A stretch of DNA of 64,000 nt from Anabaenopsis elenkinii CCIBt3563 (GTDB taxonomy: Bacteria > Cyanobacteriota > Cyanobacteriia > Cyanobacteriales > Nostocaceae): the NCBI RefSeq assembly GCF_015245355.1, contig NZ_CP063311.1, forward strand, positions 3,057,715 through 3,121,714. Reading direction: 5' to 3'. Below are positions 9,600 through 18,673 of this stretch, in pieces. Under the pieces are notes generated by a model, which saw nothing but the letters and a program-made list of their open reading frames with translations, ran no database searches and was not told the origin of the DNA. A program made the translations under genes and the position numbers. Positions within the stretch are counted from its first letter, which is position 1, and each line of letters starts with the position of its first letter.

Positions 9600-11075
9600 A
9601 TGACTGCTGCCACAACTGTAAAAACTAAGTACGAAGCGATTATAGGTCTAGAAACCCATTGTCAACTGAGCACCAATACCAAGATTTTCTCTAATAGCTC
9701 CACTGCTTTCGGTGCTGATCCCAATACTAACATCGACCCCGTGTGTATGGGCTTACCTGGAGTTTTACCTGTACTGAATGAAAAAGTCCTAGAATATGCT
9801 GTCAAGGCGGGTTTGGCTTTGAATTGCCAAATTGCTAAGTATAGTAAATTTGACCGTAAACAGTATTTTTATCCTGATCTGCCCAAAAATTACCAAATTT
9901 CTCAATATGACCTCCCTATTGCGGAACATGGTTGGCTAGAAATCGAATTGGTAGATGCTGAGGGGGAACCGATTCGTAAACGCATTGGTGTGACTCGTTT
10001 GCACATGGAGGAAGATGCAGGAAAACTGGTACACGCGGGGAGCGATCGCCTGTCTGGTTCTAGCTATTCTCTGGTAGACTATAATCGCGCGGGTGTGCCA
10101 TTAGTAGAAATTGTTTCCGAGCCTGACTTGCGTTCTGGTGAAGAAGCAGCAGAATATGCCCAAGAATTACGCCGAATTATGCGTTATCTTGGTGTGAGTG
10201 ATGGCAATATGCAAGAAGGTTCTCTACGCTGTGATGTGAATATCTCTGTGCGTCCGGTGGGACAACAGAAGTTTGGCGTTAAGGTAGAAATTAAAAATAT
10301 GAACTCCTTCAACGCCATTCAACGGGCGATTGATTATGAGATTGAGCGCCAAATTGCAGCTATAGAAGCAGGGGAGCCGATTATCCAAGAAACTCGCTTA
10401 TGGGAAGAAGGCGCTCAACGTACAATTAGTATGCGGGTGAAAGAAGGTTCCAGTGATTACCGCTATTTCCCAGAACCAGATTTAGCACCCATTGAGGTAT
10501 CCGAGTCTCAATTAGCGCAATGGCGAGGGGAACTTCCCGAACTACCCGCCCAAAAACGTCATCGCTATGAAACTGATTTAGGACTGTCGGCTTATGATAC
10601 GCGGGTGTTGACAGAAGACCGCACCGTAGCAGATTATTTTGAAGGTGTGATTGTTGCTGGGGGAAATCCCAAGGCTGCGGCAAACTGGATTACTCAAGAC
10701 ATAGCTGCATACCTCAACAAGCAAAAGCTAAGTATTACGGAAATTGCCTTGACTCCCGCCAATTTAGCCGAGGTGATTAATCGGATTGAATCTGGTAAAA
10801 TTAGCAATGCCCAAGCTAAACAAAAGCTGCCAGATTTGCTAAGTGGTATTTCCCCAGAGCAAGCCTTTGCAGGTCAGGAGTTAATCACTGATCCTAGTGT
10901 ACTAGAACCGATCATTGATGAAGCGATCGCGGCTAATCCCAAAGAACTAGAGAAGTATCGCAATGGTAACACCAAGCTAAAAGGGTTTTTTGTCGGACAG
11001 GTTTTGAAGAAAACGGACAAACGAGCCGATCCTCAACTCACTAATGAATTAGTTGAGAAGAAACTAAATTCCTAG
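9600..11075 (+). CDS. gatB: Aspartyl/glutamyl-tRNA amidotransferase subunit B
   Basis: GatB is the kinase/transamidation-channel subunit of GatCAB, which converts Glu-tRNA(Gln) (and Asp-tRNA(Asn)) to the amidated form. The 491-residue protein is of normal family length. It opens with the hallmark YEAIIGLETHCQLST and contains DRKQYFYPDLPKNYQISQYD, the HMEEDAGKL block, the SLVDYNRAGVPLVEIV motif and EVKIEIKNMNSFNAIQRAI-like sequence. The C-terminal YqeY-like tail domain (about 355-491) ends GFFVGQVLKKTDKRADPQ. The gatA and gatC genes are not in the window, as is usual for cyanobacteria, where they are scattered. Confidence 0.97.
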   Translation: MTAATTVKTKYEAIIGLETHCQLSTNTKIFSNSSTAFGADPNTNIDPVCMGLPGVLPVLNEKVLEYAVKAGLALNCQIAKYSKFDRKQYFYPDLPKNYQISQYDLPIAEHGWLEIELVDAEGEPIRKRIGVTRLHMEEDAGKLVHAGSDRLSGSSYSLVDYNRAGVPLVEIVSEPDLRSGEEAAEYAQELRRIMRYLGVSDGNMQEGSLRCDVNISVRPVGQQKFGVKVEIKNMNSFNAIQRAIDYEIERQIAAIEAGEPIIQETRLWEEGAQRTISMRVKEGSSDYRYFPEPDLAPIEVSESQLAQWRGELPELPAQKRHRYETDLGLSAYDTRVLTEDRTVADYFEGVIVAGGNPKAAANWITQDIAAYLNKQKLSITEIALTPANLAEVINRIESGKISNAQAKQKLPDLLSGISPEQAFAGQELITDPSVLEPIIDEAIAANPKELEKYRNGNTKLKGFFVGQVLKKTDKRADPQLTNELVEKKLNS

Positions 11076-11192
11076 CTGTTCACTGTTTTTAACCTAATTC
11101 TTAATCATATCTTTACAAAAAGATAGAAAAATAGGTTACACCCCTCACCCCTTAAAGGCTATTCTATGCATTGTAGATGAACCCTAATGATC

Positions 11193-11226
11193 TGGAGAGC
11201 AGCCCATGAGCTCTCCTGATTTTTTA
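11193..11226 (+). terminator. Rho-independent terminator downstream of gatB
   Basis: GGAGAGC and GCTCTCC form a stem around a nine-base loop, followed by TGATTTTTT. It lies about 120 bp beyond the gatB stop and is the only strong terminator in the interval to the next gene. Confidence 0.75.
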
Positions 11227-11317
11227 CACCACATCAGAGCCGAGAAGCTGATCAGGCTTTGATCCGTGTAAGTGTCAATTTGATAAGTTGATTTAAGTGC
11301 AATTTTAGCCAAAATTG

Positions 11318-11358
11318 GTATAAGTTATGATTCATGGCTGGACTAGCATAACTTATAC
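11318..11358. promoter_or_regulatory. Perfect 12-bp inverted repeat upstream of the SLH gene
   Basis: GTATAAGTTATG (11318-11329) and CATAACTTATAC (11347-11358) are perfect inverted copies separated by 17 bp. The arms overlap the first ATG of the downstream frame (11327), which argues for the later start at 11378. The dyad could be an operator or an mRNA hairpin. Confidence 0.5.
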
Positions 11359-11377
11359 AATTGCATTTAAACCATCA

Positions 11378-13456
11378 ATGGTGAACTCTACTTTTGTGAC
11401 CATATTCTATGTCAATTCCATCCAGGGGAATGATCGCAATTCTGGCTCTCGGTCTAGTCCCTTTAGAACTCTCACCCGTGCTTTAAAGACCAGCAAAACA
11501 CCACTAATTATTCAGTTGACATCCGGGACTTATAGTTCTGCGAATGGTGAGGTATTTCCCATAGTTATTTCTGGGGCGGTGACATTAGTAGGTAACGAAC
11601 CTAACAAAGGTGCGGGGATTGTGATTTCCGGGAGTGGTGAGTATCAAACTTCTAGTTTTGGTAGACAAAATATCACATTACTGTTGGCAGATCATGCTAG
11701 TCTGTTGGGTGTGACGGTGACTAACCCCATATCTAAAGGGACTGGGGTGTGGATTTCATCGTCAGCCAAAAACGTGGCTAACAATACTTTCACTAACTGT
11801 GGTAGAGAAGGTATATTTGTCAGTGGTACTGCTAAACCCACCATTGTCAATAATGTATTTAGGCACAATGCTGCCAGTGGTTTGATGATGGCGCGTCATA
11901 GTAAGGGTGAAGTGCTAGGCAATCTCTTTGAGCAAAACCCCTTGGGTATTGCTATCAGTGATGATGCTGCTCCACTAATAGCAAATAACAGAGTATCAGA
12001 TAACCGTGTAGGCATCGCTTTATCTCGCAACGCTAGGCCGGTGCTACGTCACAATCGAATTAGACAAAATACCCAAGGAGGAATGTTAGTTAATGGTAAA
12101 GCCATTCCTGATTTAGGTAATCATCAAGACCCAGCTGGCAATATTTTCGCTGGTAACGGGGAATTCGATTTACACAACAGCACACCAGAAACAATAGTTT
12201 CAGCAGGTAATCAATTGAATCCCACCCAAGTTAAGGGTAGGGTAGATTTTATAGCAGTGCTCCAAGAGCATCCTCAAAGGCTCTCAGGAAGCAGTAGTAT
12301 TTTTCCTGACTTAGCCGGACATTGGTCAGCAGCTTTTGTGGAAGCATTGGTAAGGAGGGGTGCGATTAGCGGCTTCCCCGATGGTACTTTTGCCCCAGAT
12401 AGCCCCGTTACTCGTGCTCAGTATGCGGCCATGATTGCGAAAACTTTTGAGTTACCAAGGATAAATTTTAATAGTCAATTTACAGATATAAATCCCAGTT
12501 TTTGGGCTACATCAGCCATTTCCCGAACAGCGGAAATGGGTTTTATGAGTGGGTTCCCCGATGGGACATTTCGAGGTGGACAAAATTTGACCAGAGTACA
12601 GGCCATAGTATCTATAGTTAGTGGGTTAAAACTCACAGGGGTGAATCACCAGGTGTTGAACCTGTACCGCGATCGCGCTCAAATTCCTACCTATGCCACT
12701 CATGCTGTAGCAGTGGCTACCCAAGCATCACTAGTGGTCAACTACCCCCAAACAGCTGAATTGGAACCTATGCGAGATATAACTCGTGGCGAAGTGGTAG
12801 CATTAATTTATCAAGGGTTAGTAGCCACCAGTCAGGAAAAGGCCATCCCTTCGCCCTATATTGTCAGCCCCGATCTTGATCTCCCATGCTTTACCGACAT
12901 CATGGGACATTGGGCAGAACCATTTATTCGGGGATTGGCTAGCATGAATTTAACTCGTGGTTTTGCTGATGGTAGCTACCAGCCAGATGAACCCATGAAT
13001 CGTGCCCAATATGCGGCCTTAGTAGCCCTAGCCTTTAACCCCACACCCAAACGCCCCGCACCTGAGTTTAAAGATGTATTCCCAGATTTTTGGGCTTATC
13101 AAGCCTTACAAATTGCTGCTAGGGGTGGCTTTGTCAGTGGATTTAGGGATGGAACTTTCCGCCCCGGGCAAAATGTGCAAAGGTTACAGGTAATTGTCTC
13201 CTTAGTGAATGGGCTGACTTTACCAACAGCTGACGATAATACTTTACTCACTTATACTGATGATCATACAATTCCCGATTATGCGCGTAAAGCAGTGGTA
13301 ACTGCTACACAGCAAAGAATTGTTGTCAACTACCCAAGCCCTAAACAACTTGTACCCCAGAGGGAAGCAACCCGTGGCGAGGTAGCCGCAATGGTCTATC
13401 AGGCATTAGTTGCAATCCAGCGAGCCCCAACTATTAATTCACCCTATATTGTTTAG
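11378..13456 (+). CDS. DUF1565 beta-helix protein with six SLH modules
   Basis: About 692 residues from the ATG at 11378; a start at 11327 would add 17. The N-terminal half (to about residue 290) is a DUF1565/right-handed beta-helix domain. It opens FYVNSIQGNDRNSGS, SPFRTLTRAL, and shows NNTF..C, NNVFRHN and NNRVSDN rungs. The C-terminal half carries two consecutive triplets of S-layer homology modules (FPDLAGHWS, FTDINPSFWA, YRDRAQIPTYA, then FTDIMGHWA, FKDVFPDFWA, YTDDHTIPDYA), each with a GFPDGTF-like core. SLH triplets normally bind cell-wall polysaccharide or anchor outer-membrane proteins. No clear signal peptide is visible at either start, which is odd for such a protein. A paralogous beta-helix domain is encoded at 14485-16068. 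Confidence 0.85.
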   Translation: MVNSTFVTIFYVNSIQGNDRNSGSRSSPFRTLTRALKTSKTPLIIQLTSGTYSSANGEVFPIVISGAVTLVGNEPNKGAGIVISGSGEYQTSSFGRQNITLLLADHASLLGVTVTNPISKGTGVWISSSAKNVANNTFTNCGREGIFVSGTAKPTIVNNVFRHNAASGLMMARHSKGEVLGNLFEQNPLGIAISDDAAPLIANNRVSDNRVGIALSRNARPVLRHNRIRQNTQGGMLVNGKAIPDLGNHQDPAGNIFAGNGEFDLHNSTPETIVSAGNQLNPTQVKGRVDFIAVLQEHPQRLSGSSSIFPDLAGHWSAAFVEALVRRGAISGFPDGTFAPDSPVTRAQYAAMIAKTFELPRINFNSQFTDINPSFWATSAISRTAEMGFMSGFPDGTFRGGQNLTRVQAIVSIVSGLKLTGVNHQVLNLYRDRAQIPTYATHAVAVATQASLVVNYPQTAELEPMRDITRGEVVALIYQGLVATSQEKAIPSPYIVSPDLDLPCFTDIMGHWAEPFIRGLASMNLTRGFADGSYQPDEPMNRAQYAALVALAFNPTPKRPAPEFKDVFPDFWAYQALQIAARGGFVSGFRDGTFRPGQNVQRLQVIVSLVNGLTLPTADDNTLLTYTDDHTIPDYARKAVVTATQQRIVVNYPSPKQLVPQREATRGEVAAMVYQALVAIQRAPTINSPYIV

Positions 13457-13605
13457 AGAATCACCAGTACAACAAGTAGAATGAAAAACATTATTTATGA
13501 TTATCAGTTTGGAAACTCTTGGGGAAGAATCCCATATCAAAAAACACCATAGACTAAGAAGGATGGCTAAACAATTTATACCTTTATTCTGAAGCCAATA
13601 GCGCC

Positions 13606-14298
13606 ATGTTAAGCACAGAGTCAGAAATCTCTGCCAAATTGGCAGCCGCTCTATTAAGTCATTATAGTTTTGACCTCAGTGGATATACTCCCAGGGATCT
13701 GATTAACCACTGGCAAACCCAATATCCAGTGGAATGGCTGCATTTGGCAGTTATTGAGGCGCTATATCAAGGTCGCTATAAAGCCATCTCAGTGCAACAA
13801 ATCTTACTATTTTGGCAACGCCGGGGTCAGGTGATTTATCATTTCAATATGGAATTTGAACGCCTGATTTGTAGCAAATTTCCTGAAAGCTTAATTCCAA
13901 AGGCTACTACAGTTCTACCTGCTATTAAGGAAGCAATTGGCTATGGTTCAGCATCTACTAATCAGCCGGTGAAAACCAATTCCTTACCAGCTGAGGTGAG
14001 AAATGGCTATAAGGAAAGTCACACTACCACCCAACCAGGGATGAACTCACAACAGGAGGAGAAAAACAGAACATTAGTATCTACCGGCGTCAACCTTGCA
14101 TTCTCTGGTGCTGACTCCAGGGTGAACTCACCAAGGTATATTCAGAGAAATTCCCCATTACCCAAACCTCACCAGCAGAAAAAGCTAATAGCATCATCTG
14201 CTAATCATCCACCCATTGGACAATTTACTCCCGCAACCAGCAATTACTCTGATTCATTCACATCAAAACTAAAAGCGATGTCGGAGGACACGAGATAA
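13606..14298 (+). CDS. Conserved hypothetical protein (cyanobacterial type)
   Basis: A protein of 230 residues. Residues 1-100 form a compact, probably helical domain (SHYSFDLSGYTPRDLINHWQ, VEWLHLAVIEALYQGRYKAI, ILLFWQRRGQ) that I recognise only as a recurrent cyanobacterial type without an assigned function. The rest is Ser/Thr/Gln/Asn-rich, low in complexity and probably disordered (NSPLPKPHQQKKL). There is no signal peptide or membrane segment. It follows the SLH gene in the same direction after 149 bp. Confidence 0.65.
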   Translation: MLSTESEISAKLAAALLSHYSFDLSGYTPRDLINHWQTQYPVEWLHLAVIEALYQGRYKAISVQQILLFWQRRGQVIYHFNMEFERLICSKFPESLIPKATTVLPAIKEAIGYGSASTNQPVKTNSLPAEVRNGYKESHTTTQPGMNSQQEEKNRTLVSTGVNLAFSGADSRVNSPRYIQRNSPLPKPHQQKKLIASSANHPPIGQFTPATSNYSDSFTSKLKAMSEDTR

Positions 14299-14349
14299 CC
14301 CGTCTATAGCTGAGGAATAACTCTATAGTTAATATTAACGCTAACACGA

Positions 14350-14449
14350 AAGTCCCTACCTTCAGCGAAGCAAGGTAGGGATGAAAATTCTTACCTGCTA
14401 TGAGTGAAAGACTGGTCACCTCACCCTGACTACTTAGGGGTGAGGTAGG
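14350..14449. terminator. Two hairpins between convergent genes
   Basis: CCCTACCTT and AAGGTAGGG form a 9-bp stem at about 14356-14382. CCTCACCC and GGGTGAGG form another at about 14420-14446. They sit between the rightward hypothetical gene and the leftward DUF1565/SPOR gene, so they may terminate both. Neither has a long T-run. Confidence 0.45.
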
Positions 14450-14484
14450 TGGATTTTATCGGCCAGTTGAGGCTTTGAGATAAA

Positions 14485-16068
14485 TTATCTTAATGGCTCC
14501 ATTATAGTTCTTAAACCGAAACTTTGGAGGAGATTTAGAATTTCATCGGCATTATTGCGATCGGTAAAAACTCCGACTTGCATGACTCTGCGACCTTGCC
14601 GCATAGTAGGAAATGCTTGTGGTACTAAGTTTAGCACTATATCTCGTTCCTGATTATTTGTGATATTAACTACTACTCGGTAACGTAAACCCGGCTGCTC
14701 TCCAGTAGATGGAATGCTCTGAGTGGGAGGAGTATTAGGATTAGGAATTGGTAATAGAGGTGATTCCCCAAAGGGAGGCGCTTGACCTAGATGTGGGGAC
14801 TGGGGGGCTACAAATTCCACAATATTAGGATCAATCTGTAGAGAATTCATCTGTGATTGATTAGCCTGGTTGGGCTGACTGGGAGGAGAAAAGATAATTT
14901 CTTCATTGGCTGTGATGTTCTGGGCCGGAAGATTGGTAACGGTAGGCTGCTGAGGGTTTTGAGCTATAGGTGCTGTTTGAGCCTGAAAGTCTATGTTACC
15001 AGTAATCCGATTTGCCAACAGGTTATTACCAGCGGCAGGAATCCTCTGGTTACTTGCACTCCCATTAATATCGTAGCCCCTATTATTACGGAATTGGTTG
15101 CCACCTGGTTCAGTAATAGTACCCAAATTGGGTATGGATCGGGTGAGCACTACTAAACCATCTTCTGTGCTACCTTGAATTAAATTCTGCCGTAAAATCG
15201 GCCGAGCATTACCTTGTACTATGATCCCATAGCGATTGTTTTGAATTTGATTATTGCCTAGTATGGGGGCAGCATTGTCAGTTATATTGATCCCAAATCC
15301 TGTTTGATCAAAAACATTTTCCCGCACTTGCGCCTGGGAATTACCGCCAATGGTCATACCATTGGCTCCATTACGATGAAAGTAATTCTGCCTAATTGTG
15401 GGGGAGCTGTTACCAGTGATAGAGATCCCATCCTGAGTATTGCGGGTAAATGTATTGTTTGTGATCACAGGGTTGCTAGATTCAACCCACAAACCATAAC
15501 CACGGGGCTGGGGATTGGTTACGGTTACCCCACTTAACTCAGCCTTGTCCGCACCGACGATAGTGACGTTTTGACCGCCAAAGCTGCGACTGAGAAATGT
15601 CCCACCACCTCTAATTGTAATTCCCTGTCCTTTAGTGAGACTATCTCCTTGAATTACAACCCCTGGTTTGAGGTTGAGGGGAAAAATCTCTCCAGTGTCA
15701 GCAGTATAATTACCGGGGGAGAGGATAATCATTGTATTGGGAGTGGCTACCTGCAAGGCGTAAGTAATAGTCCGGAAAGGCTCTCTCTGACTACCATGAC
15801 TCGGACTGTTATTTCCGATACGGGGGTTGACAAATAACATTTTTACTTCAGACCTTGTGCTTTCACCCAGGGAGGTCTGAGGTATTTGAGCTGAAACTCT
15901 ACTCGAACCGATACCCAGAATAGTTATACTGATTACTCCTAAGCCTAGGGTGAAAGATAAGATGGAAGCAACCAAAAACCAGACTAATTCCTGGGAAGAA
16001 GTCGATTGATCAAGCTGGCGAGTTAGCTGTAATTGCAGGAGCTTTGCTTGGGAATATTGAGAATACAT
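14485..16068 (-). CDS. Membrane-anchored DUF1565 beta-helix protein with SPOR-like C-terminus
   Basis: 527 residues from the ATG at 16068, chosen because the longer frame (to 16137) would begin inside a repeat element. One membrane segment near residues 27-51 (WFLVASILSFTLGLGVISITILGI) is followed by a DUF1565 domain (LFVNPRIGNNSPSHGS, EPFRTITYAL) and beta-helix rungs (NNTFTRN, RQNYFHRNGANG, GNNQIQNNRYG). A Pro/Gln/Asn-rich linker of about 100 residues comes next. The last 65 residues (YRVVVNI, MQVGVFTDRNNADEILNLLQ, GLRTIMEP) look like a SPOR fold, which in other proteins binds denuded septal peptidoglycan. It is paralogous in its beta-helix to the SLH protein at 11378-13456. Confidence 0.8.
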   Translation of the reverse strand: MYSQYSQAKLLQLQLTRQLDQSTSSQELVWFLVASILSFTLGLGVISITILGIGSSRVSAQIPQTSLGESTRSEVKMLFVNPRIGNNSPSHGSQREPFRTITYALQVATPNTMIILSPGNYTADTGEIFPLNLKPGVVIQGDSLTKGQGITIRGGGTFLSRSFGGQNVTIVGADKAELSGVTVTNPQPRGYGLWVESSNPVITNNTFTRNTQDGISITGNSSPTIRQNYFHRNGANGMTIGGNSQAQVRENVFDQTGFGINITDNAAPILGNNQIQNNRYGIIVQGNARPILRQNLIQGSTEDGLVVLTRSIPNLGTITEPGGNQFRNNRGYDINGSASNQRIPAAGNNLLANRITGNIDFQAQTAPIAQNPQQPTVTNLPAQNITANEEIIFSPPSQPNQANQSQMNSLQIDPNIVEFVAPQSPHLGQAPPFGESPLLPIPNPNTPPTQSIPSTGEQPGLRYRVVVNITNNQERDIVLNLVPQAFPTMRQGRRVMQVGVFTDRNNADEILNLLQSFGLRTIMEPLR

Positions 16069-16104
16069 AATTAGGATAAATCCATTTTCGATAAAGGTTA
16101 ATAA

Positions 16105-16234
16105 TATAGGACTTATGCAACTGGAATCATATGTCAACTGATTGTGAGGAGTGTCATCCTCACAATCAGGTAAATAGCAGCCCTGAATGCCAGTAAAAAA
16201 TCTAATTTTCTTTGATAGGTGTCTAAGTCCTATA
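16105..16234. mobile_element. Candidate MITE with TATAGGACTTA terminal inverted repeats
   Basis: TATAGGACTTA at 16105-16115 is repeated in inverted form as TAAGTCCTATA at 16224-16234. Inside is a perfect 13-bp-arm hairpin (CTGATTGTGAGGA ... TCCTCACAATCAG, 16138-16169). The element occupies the divergent intergenic space and contributes false upstream starts to both flanking genes. The TIR resembles insertion-sequence ends that I associate with Nostocales genomes. That last point is from memory. Confidence 0.5.
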
Positions 16235-16339
16235 ATAAAGTTTTTATCTCTTGAGAATCAAGAATGTCAATCATTGGTATTATGCCATCACTCACTGTCC
16301 TCAACCAGGTCATTGCGACAATCAATAGTAGAAGGAAGC

Positions 16340-17056
16340 ATGAACACTTTGATTTCGGCCATTGTCCTAGCCACCACACATTTATTTGCCGGTAAACTAA
16401 GATTTCTCAAACATACACCACGTAGTCGTGGTTTCTCCTTTGGTAGCGGTGTGTCTGTAGCTTATGTGTTTATTCACATTTTGCCGGAACTGAGTCAAGC
16501 CCAAATTAAACTGCAAAGCAGTTTAAATATGGTATGGAGTTTTTTAGAGCATCATGTCTATATAGTCGCACTTTTAGGTTTAACGGTTTTTTATGGCTTA
16601 GAGCGATTCGCTAAAACTTCGATTCAAAGGAATGAAATAATAGGAGATACTAGAGATTTCTTCTGGCTACACATTGCTGCTTTTGCGATTTATAATATCT
16701 TAATTGGGTATTTGATAGGACAAAGAGAGAAATCAGATATTAGGGATTTATTGCTATTTTCTTTGGCTATGGCGCTGCATTTTGTAGTTAACGATCATGG
16801 TTTGCGTCAACATCACAAAAGAATCTATGACAAAATTGGTCGCTGGGTGTTATCAATAGCGATAATTGTGGGTTGGTTCCTGGGTTCGGTGACGGAAATT
16901 AATCAGGCTATTGTTGCGGTTTTCTTTGCCTTTTTAGCGGGTGGTATTGTCCTCAATGTTTTGAAGGAAGAACTGCCAGAGGAGAGAGAAAGTTGCTTTT
17001 GGTCATTTGCTTGTGGCACATTGAGCTATACAATTCTGCTCTTAGCTGTGGAATAG
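16340..17056 (+). CDS. Multi-pass membrane protein, ZIP-transporter-like
   Basis: 238 residues from the ATG at 16340, which has a good GAAGGAAG ribosome site and lies outside the repeat element that supplies the upstream frame. About seven membrane segments are visible. Features recalling ZIP metal transporters are VSVAYVFIHILPELSQAQ near the first helices, a central FVVNDHG, and the last block FLAGGIVLNVLKEELPEERE, which resembles the ZIP pattern of a glycine-rich helix followed by an acidic LPE motif. The canonical HxxxE metal-site pair is not clear, so transport of a divalent metal is only a suggestion. The gene is monocistronic. Confidence 0.6.
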   Translation: MNTLISAIVLATTHLFAGKLRFLKHTPRSRGFSFGSGVSVAYVFIHILPELSQAQIKLQSSLNMVWSFLEHHVYIVALLGLTVFYGLERFAKTSIQRNEIIGDTRDFFWLHIAAFAIYNILIGYLIGQREKSDIRDLLLFSLAMALHFVVNDHGLRQHHKRIYDKIGRWVLSIAIIVGWFLGSVTEINQAIVAVFFAFLAGGIVLNVLKEELPEERESCFWSFACGTLSYTILLLAVE

Positions 17057-17328
17057 TTGATTGATTAATTTTTGCCAAATAAATTACACTCTAAAAGTTA
17101 ATATATTTCCTGAAGAAATAATTTTTTGTTAGAGAAAAAGGATAGTTTGTTTGTTATTCAGGTGAGTTATTCAATGTATGCTTTTTGTTGAGTGGAAGAT
17201 ATATGATAATATCGTTTTTAAATCTTTCTTTGGTGTGTCATATATCTAGCCAGGAATGTATGTATAATTTTATAGTAGATATATGCTGATTATTTTGGAG
17301 ATTGCCCTACTAGAAATTTTTGATCAAA

Positions 17329-18435
17329 ATGTCTCACAGTGTTGATATTACCCCACTTAATGCAAGTAATAATAGGGTTGTTGTTATGGTGGAGCCAAAC
17401 AGCCAAAAACCGCAAATACAGCCAGCTGTTTATCGGATTTTAGATGCTAATCTGGATCGAGCTCGCGAAGGGTTGCGAATTATCGAAGAATGGTGTCGCT
17501 TTGGGTTAAATAACGGGCAATTAGTTGGGGAATGCAAGTACCTGCGTCAAGAGTTGGCTCATTGGCATACTGCCCAACTGCGGGCAGCACGAGATACACC
17601 TGGTGATCCGGGTACGGAATTGACCCATTCCCAGGAGGAACAACGCTCTAGCATTGGGGCGCTATTACAAGCCAACTTTTGTCGTGTCCAAGAAGCAATG
17701 CGGGTGCTGGAAGAATACGGTAAGCTTTACCATCCCCATATGGGTAAAGCTATGAAGCAGATGCGCTATCGTGTTTATACTCTAGAAAGTAGTTTAATGG
17801 GCTACCAGCGCCATCAACTGCTGTGGCGATCGCACTTATATCTAGTGACTGCTCCGGCAGAAAATTTGCTCCCACAGGTGGAAGCTGCACTCAAGGCTGG
17901 ATTAAGCCTTGTGCAGTACCGGGAGAAAATGGCTGATGACCATGTACGTGTAGAACGGGCGACAAAATTAAGGGAACTATGTCGTACCTACGGTGCTTTA
18001 TTTATCGTTAATGACAGAGTAGATTTAGCTTTGGCGGTGGATGCAGATGGTGTACATTTGGGACAACAAGATATGCCTATTGCCGTGGCTAGACAATTAC
18101 TAGGACACCAGCGTTTGATAGGGCGTTCTACTACCAATCCTGAAGAAATGCAAAAGGCAATTGCTGAAGGTGCAGATTATATTGGTGTGGGTCCAGTTTA
18201 TGAGACCCCCACGAAGGCAAATAAGCCAGCAGCGGGCTTACAATATGTTAGCTACGCAGCCCAACATAGCTCAATTCCTTGGTTTGCTATTGGGGGTATA
18301 GATACGAATAATATCAACGATGTGATTGGGGCGGGAGCAGAACGTGTAGCAGTGGTACGAGCTATTGTCGAGGCGGAACAACCGACCTTAGTAACACAAT
18401 ATTTGATTTCCCAACTTCATCACATCCGAGCATAA
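17329..18435 (+). CDS. thiE: Thiamine phosphate synthase with N-terminal extension
   Basis: ThiE couples HMP-PP with thiazole phosphate to give thiamine phosphate. Residues from about 165 to the end form the TIM-barrel domain (HLYLVTAPAE, LVQYREKMADD, LFIVNDRVDLALAVDADGVHLGQQDMP, GRSTTNPEEM, YIGVGPVYETPTK, WFAIGGID). Residues about 20-160 are the extra helical domain (YRILDANLDRAREGLRIIEEW, HTAQLRAARDTPGDPGTE) found on cyanobacterial ThiE proteins. Its role is uncertain. The ATG at 17329 or the one at 17386 could be the start. The thiS gene follows within 25 bp, so the two are co-transcribed. No TPP riboswitch was recognised upstream. Confidence 0.93.
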   Translation: MSHSVDITPLNASNNRVVVMVEPNSQKPQIQPAVYRILDANLDRAREGLRIIEEWCRFGLNNGQLVGECKYLRQELAHWHTAQLRAARDTPGDPGTELTHSQEEQRSSIGALLQANFCRVQEAMRVLEEYGKLYHPHMGKAMKQMRYRVYTLESSLMGYQRHQLLWRSHLYLVTAPAENLLPQVEAALKAGLSLVQYREKMADDHVRVERATKLRELCRTYGALFIVNDRVDLALAVDADGVHLGQQDMPIAVARQLLGHQRLIGRSTTNPEEMQKAIAEGADYIGVGPVYETPTKANKPAAGLQYVSYAAQHSSIPWFAIGGIDTNNINDVIGAGAERVAVVRAIVEAEQPTLVTQYLISQLHHIRA

Positions 18436-18460
18436 CCAATTGATCAATCAGCAGTTAAAG

Positions 18461-18673
18461 ATGTCTAATCAGATTACCCTCCAGGTAAATGGCGAAACCC
18501 GTAGTTGCTCCTCCCAAACCCTGTTACCAGATTTGCTGCAACAGTTCGGTTTTAATCCCCGGTTAGTAGCGGTGGAATATAATGGTGAAATTTTACACCG
18601 TCAATTTTGGGCAAAAACACAAATGCAGCCAGGCGATCGCTTAGAAATAGTCACCATTGTAGGTGGTGGTTAA
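18461..18673 (+). CDS. thiS: Sulfur carrier protein ThiS
   Basis: 70 residues from the ATG at 18461. It is a beta-grasp sulfur carrier for the thiazole moiety of thiamine. The key feature is the C-terminal di-glycine (VTIVGGG), which is adenylated and thiocarboxylated. Also visible are the typical ITLQVNGE start and GDRLEIVTIVGGG end. It sits immediately downstream of thiE. Its stop overlaps the stop of the convergent glycosyltransferase gene by a few bases. Confidence 0.93.
   Translation: MSNQITLQVNGETRSCSSQTLLPDLLQQFGFNPRLVAVEYNGEILHRQFWAKTQMQPGDRLEIVTIVGGG

Noticed and set aside
17057..17328. TPP riboswitch upstream of thiE
   Set aside because: I looked for the CTGAGA and ACCTGATC cores and found none; the region is plain AT-rich DNA.
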